From Synergistaceae bacterium (GTDB lineage: Bacteria; Synergistota; Synergistia; Synergistales; Aminobacteriaceae): a stretch of DNA of 6,297 nucleotides. The notes under the pieces are model-generated. The model was not told the DNA's origin. It did not search any database and saw only the letters and a list, made by a program, of their open reading frames with translations. The first letter of the stretch is position 1. Each line of letters begins with the position of its first letter. The DNA lies in NCBI GenBank assembly GCA_017447325.1, contig JAFSNU010000313.1, positions 1 through 6,297 of the forward strand. The letters run 5' to 3'. Position numbers and translations under genes: made by a program. Positions 5,432-6,297 of the stretch are shown here, in pieces.

Positions 5432-6297
5432 ATGCTTAATAAATTTAATTTTAAATCTCACTCGCTGCGAACGCATTTATTAACGCTTTATGTACTGCTC
5501 GCGCTGATCAGCGGGATATTAATTCCTGTCGTGAGCGCGTGGGTGAGCGTGAACGGCTTTCACGAGTATCAGCTGCAAAGACGGCAGGCGAACTTTGACG
5601 CCTTGGCCGAGAGCTTGACTGATTTATATAGTGAAGATTTGCGCTGGGATAAAAAGCGTGTGAGCGATGTTTTAAGGCCCGCGCCTCAGTGGATGGGCAT
5701 GACGATAAAGCTTAATGATTTTAATAATCAAAATATTTTCACGCTGTCGCCTATCGCGTCGTTCAATCGCGGCCGCAGAAATAATAATGCGCAGCCTGTT
5801 AGAGCATCGAAGCCTGAAGTTTTAAATATAGAATTAAAATTTAATAATAAATTAATTGGAATTTTAAATATCGAGCATAGAGCTCCGTCGGCGCGTTTCG
5901 AACAGGCGTTCGCAAATTACATGTTAAAGCGTATGTTAATAGGCGCGGCCATAATGATAATTGCGGCGTGCGGCCTTGGATTTTTAGTTGCGGGAAGTTT
6001 GAGCAGGCCGGTTGTAAATGCGCTTAAATTAACTAAGCAAATCAGCAAGGGCGATTATAATTTAAATTCTAAAATTCAAGAGACGGGAATTATCGAGATG
6101 GACGACTTAACGCAGGGCGTTGAGGACTTGAGCCGCGCTCTCGCAAGTCAGGAAAAGTTTAGACAAAGATTAATGACAGATATAGCTCACGAGTTAAAGA
6201 CTCCGCTCACTGCATCAAGAACTCAGCTCGAGGCCATAGCCGACGGCGTGTTCCCAGCGACACCGGAGCGTTTGGAGTTATGCTTAAACGAGCTTGA
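5432..6297 (+). CDS. BaeS-like membrane sensor histidine kinase (3' truncated)
   Basis: Transmembrane kinase that senses an envelope signal and phosphorylates the upstream regulator. The reading frame stays open from the ATG at 5432 to the window end (288 complete codons). Order: short cytoplasmic N terminus; membrane segment 1 (about 15-37); extracytoplasmic domain (about 38-165) with no recognised fold, containing an Asn-rich patch (RRNNNAQP, 115-122); membrane segment 2 (about 167-189); HAMP linker (about 190-242, starting LSRPV); and a HisKA helix with H box DIAHELKTPLT (250-260), where His253 is the phosphorylation site. The following text, LEAIADGVFPATPERLE, resembles the segment after the H box in BaeS-type kinases. 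The catalytic ATP-binding domain lies beyond the right edge. It begins 13 bp after the regulator's stop codon without a visible Shine-Dalgarno, so translation is probably coupled. The true stop and total length are unknown. Confidence 0.92.
   Translation, partial: MLNKFNFKSHSLRTHLLTLYVLLALISGILIPVVSAWVSVNGFHEYQLQRRQANFDALAESLTDLYSEDLRWDKKRVSDVLRPAPQWMGMTIKLNDFNNQNIFTLSPIASFNRGRRNNNAQPVRASKPEVLNIELKFNNKLIGILNIEHRAPSARFEQAFANYMLKRMLIGAAIMIIAACGLGFLVAGSLSRPVVNALKLTKQISKGDYNLNSKIQETGIIEMDDLTQGVEDLSRALASQEKFRQRLMTDIAHELKTPLTASRTQLEAIADGVFPATPERLELCLNEL

Overview
The window is about 6.3 kb of bacterial chromosome. It holds the extreme 5' end of a 16S rRNA gene with its promoter, four recognisable protein genes (class I aldolase, GspE/PilB ATPase, response regulator, sensor kinase) and one lipoprotein gene of unknown function. 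The DNA is strongly A/T-biased between genes and full of A(n)T(n) runs such as AAAATTTT. A lipobox signal peptide and a secretion/pilus ATPase fit a motile or secreting bacterium, probably diderm. Synergistota is a tentative guess based on general impression only; nothing visible settles the phylum.

Left part, minus strand (read right to left): fbaB (2802-1720) is followed after 23 purely A/T bases by a GspE/PilB-family ATPase (1696-212). Then comes about 180 bp with no visible terminator but with a near-consensus extended -10 promoter, and then the 16S rRNA start, which runs off the left edge. fbaB and the ATPase are probably co-transcribed from a promoter near 2840.

Middle: the 373-bp divergent region between fbaB and the lipoprotein gene is rich in short repeats. 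It has two perfect 12-bp tandem duplications of unrelated units, an imperfect longer duplication, a 12-bp palindrome, several A(n)T(n) tracts and an 8-bp tandem in the leader. A textbook sigma-70-type promoter (TTGATT-17-TATAAT) drives the lipoprotein gene (3176-4588), which ends in an intrinsic terminator.

Right part, plus strand: an OmpR-family response regulator (4711-5418, or from 4693) is followed 13 bp later by a BaeS-like membrane histidine kinase (5432 to the window end, truncated). The two form a standard two-component operon. Its signal and targets cannot be read from the sequence; the adjacent lipoprotein is only a candidate by proximity.

No mobile element, CRISPR array or tRNA was seen, and I see no convincing previously undescribed multi-gene system. 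The least explained items are the lipoprotein and the repeat-rich region upstream of it.
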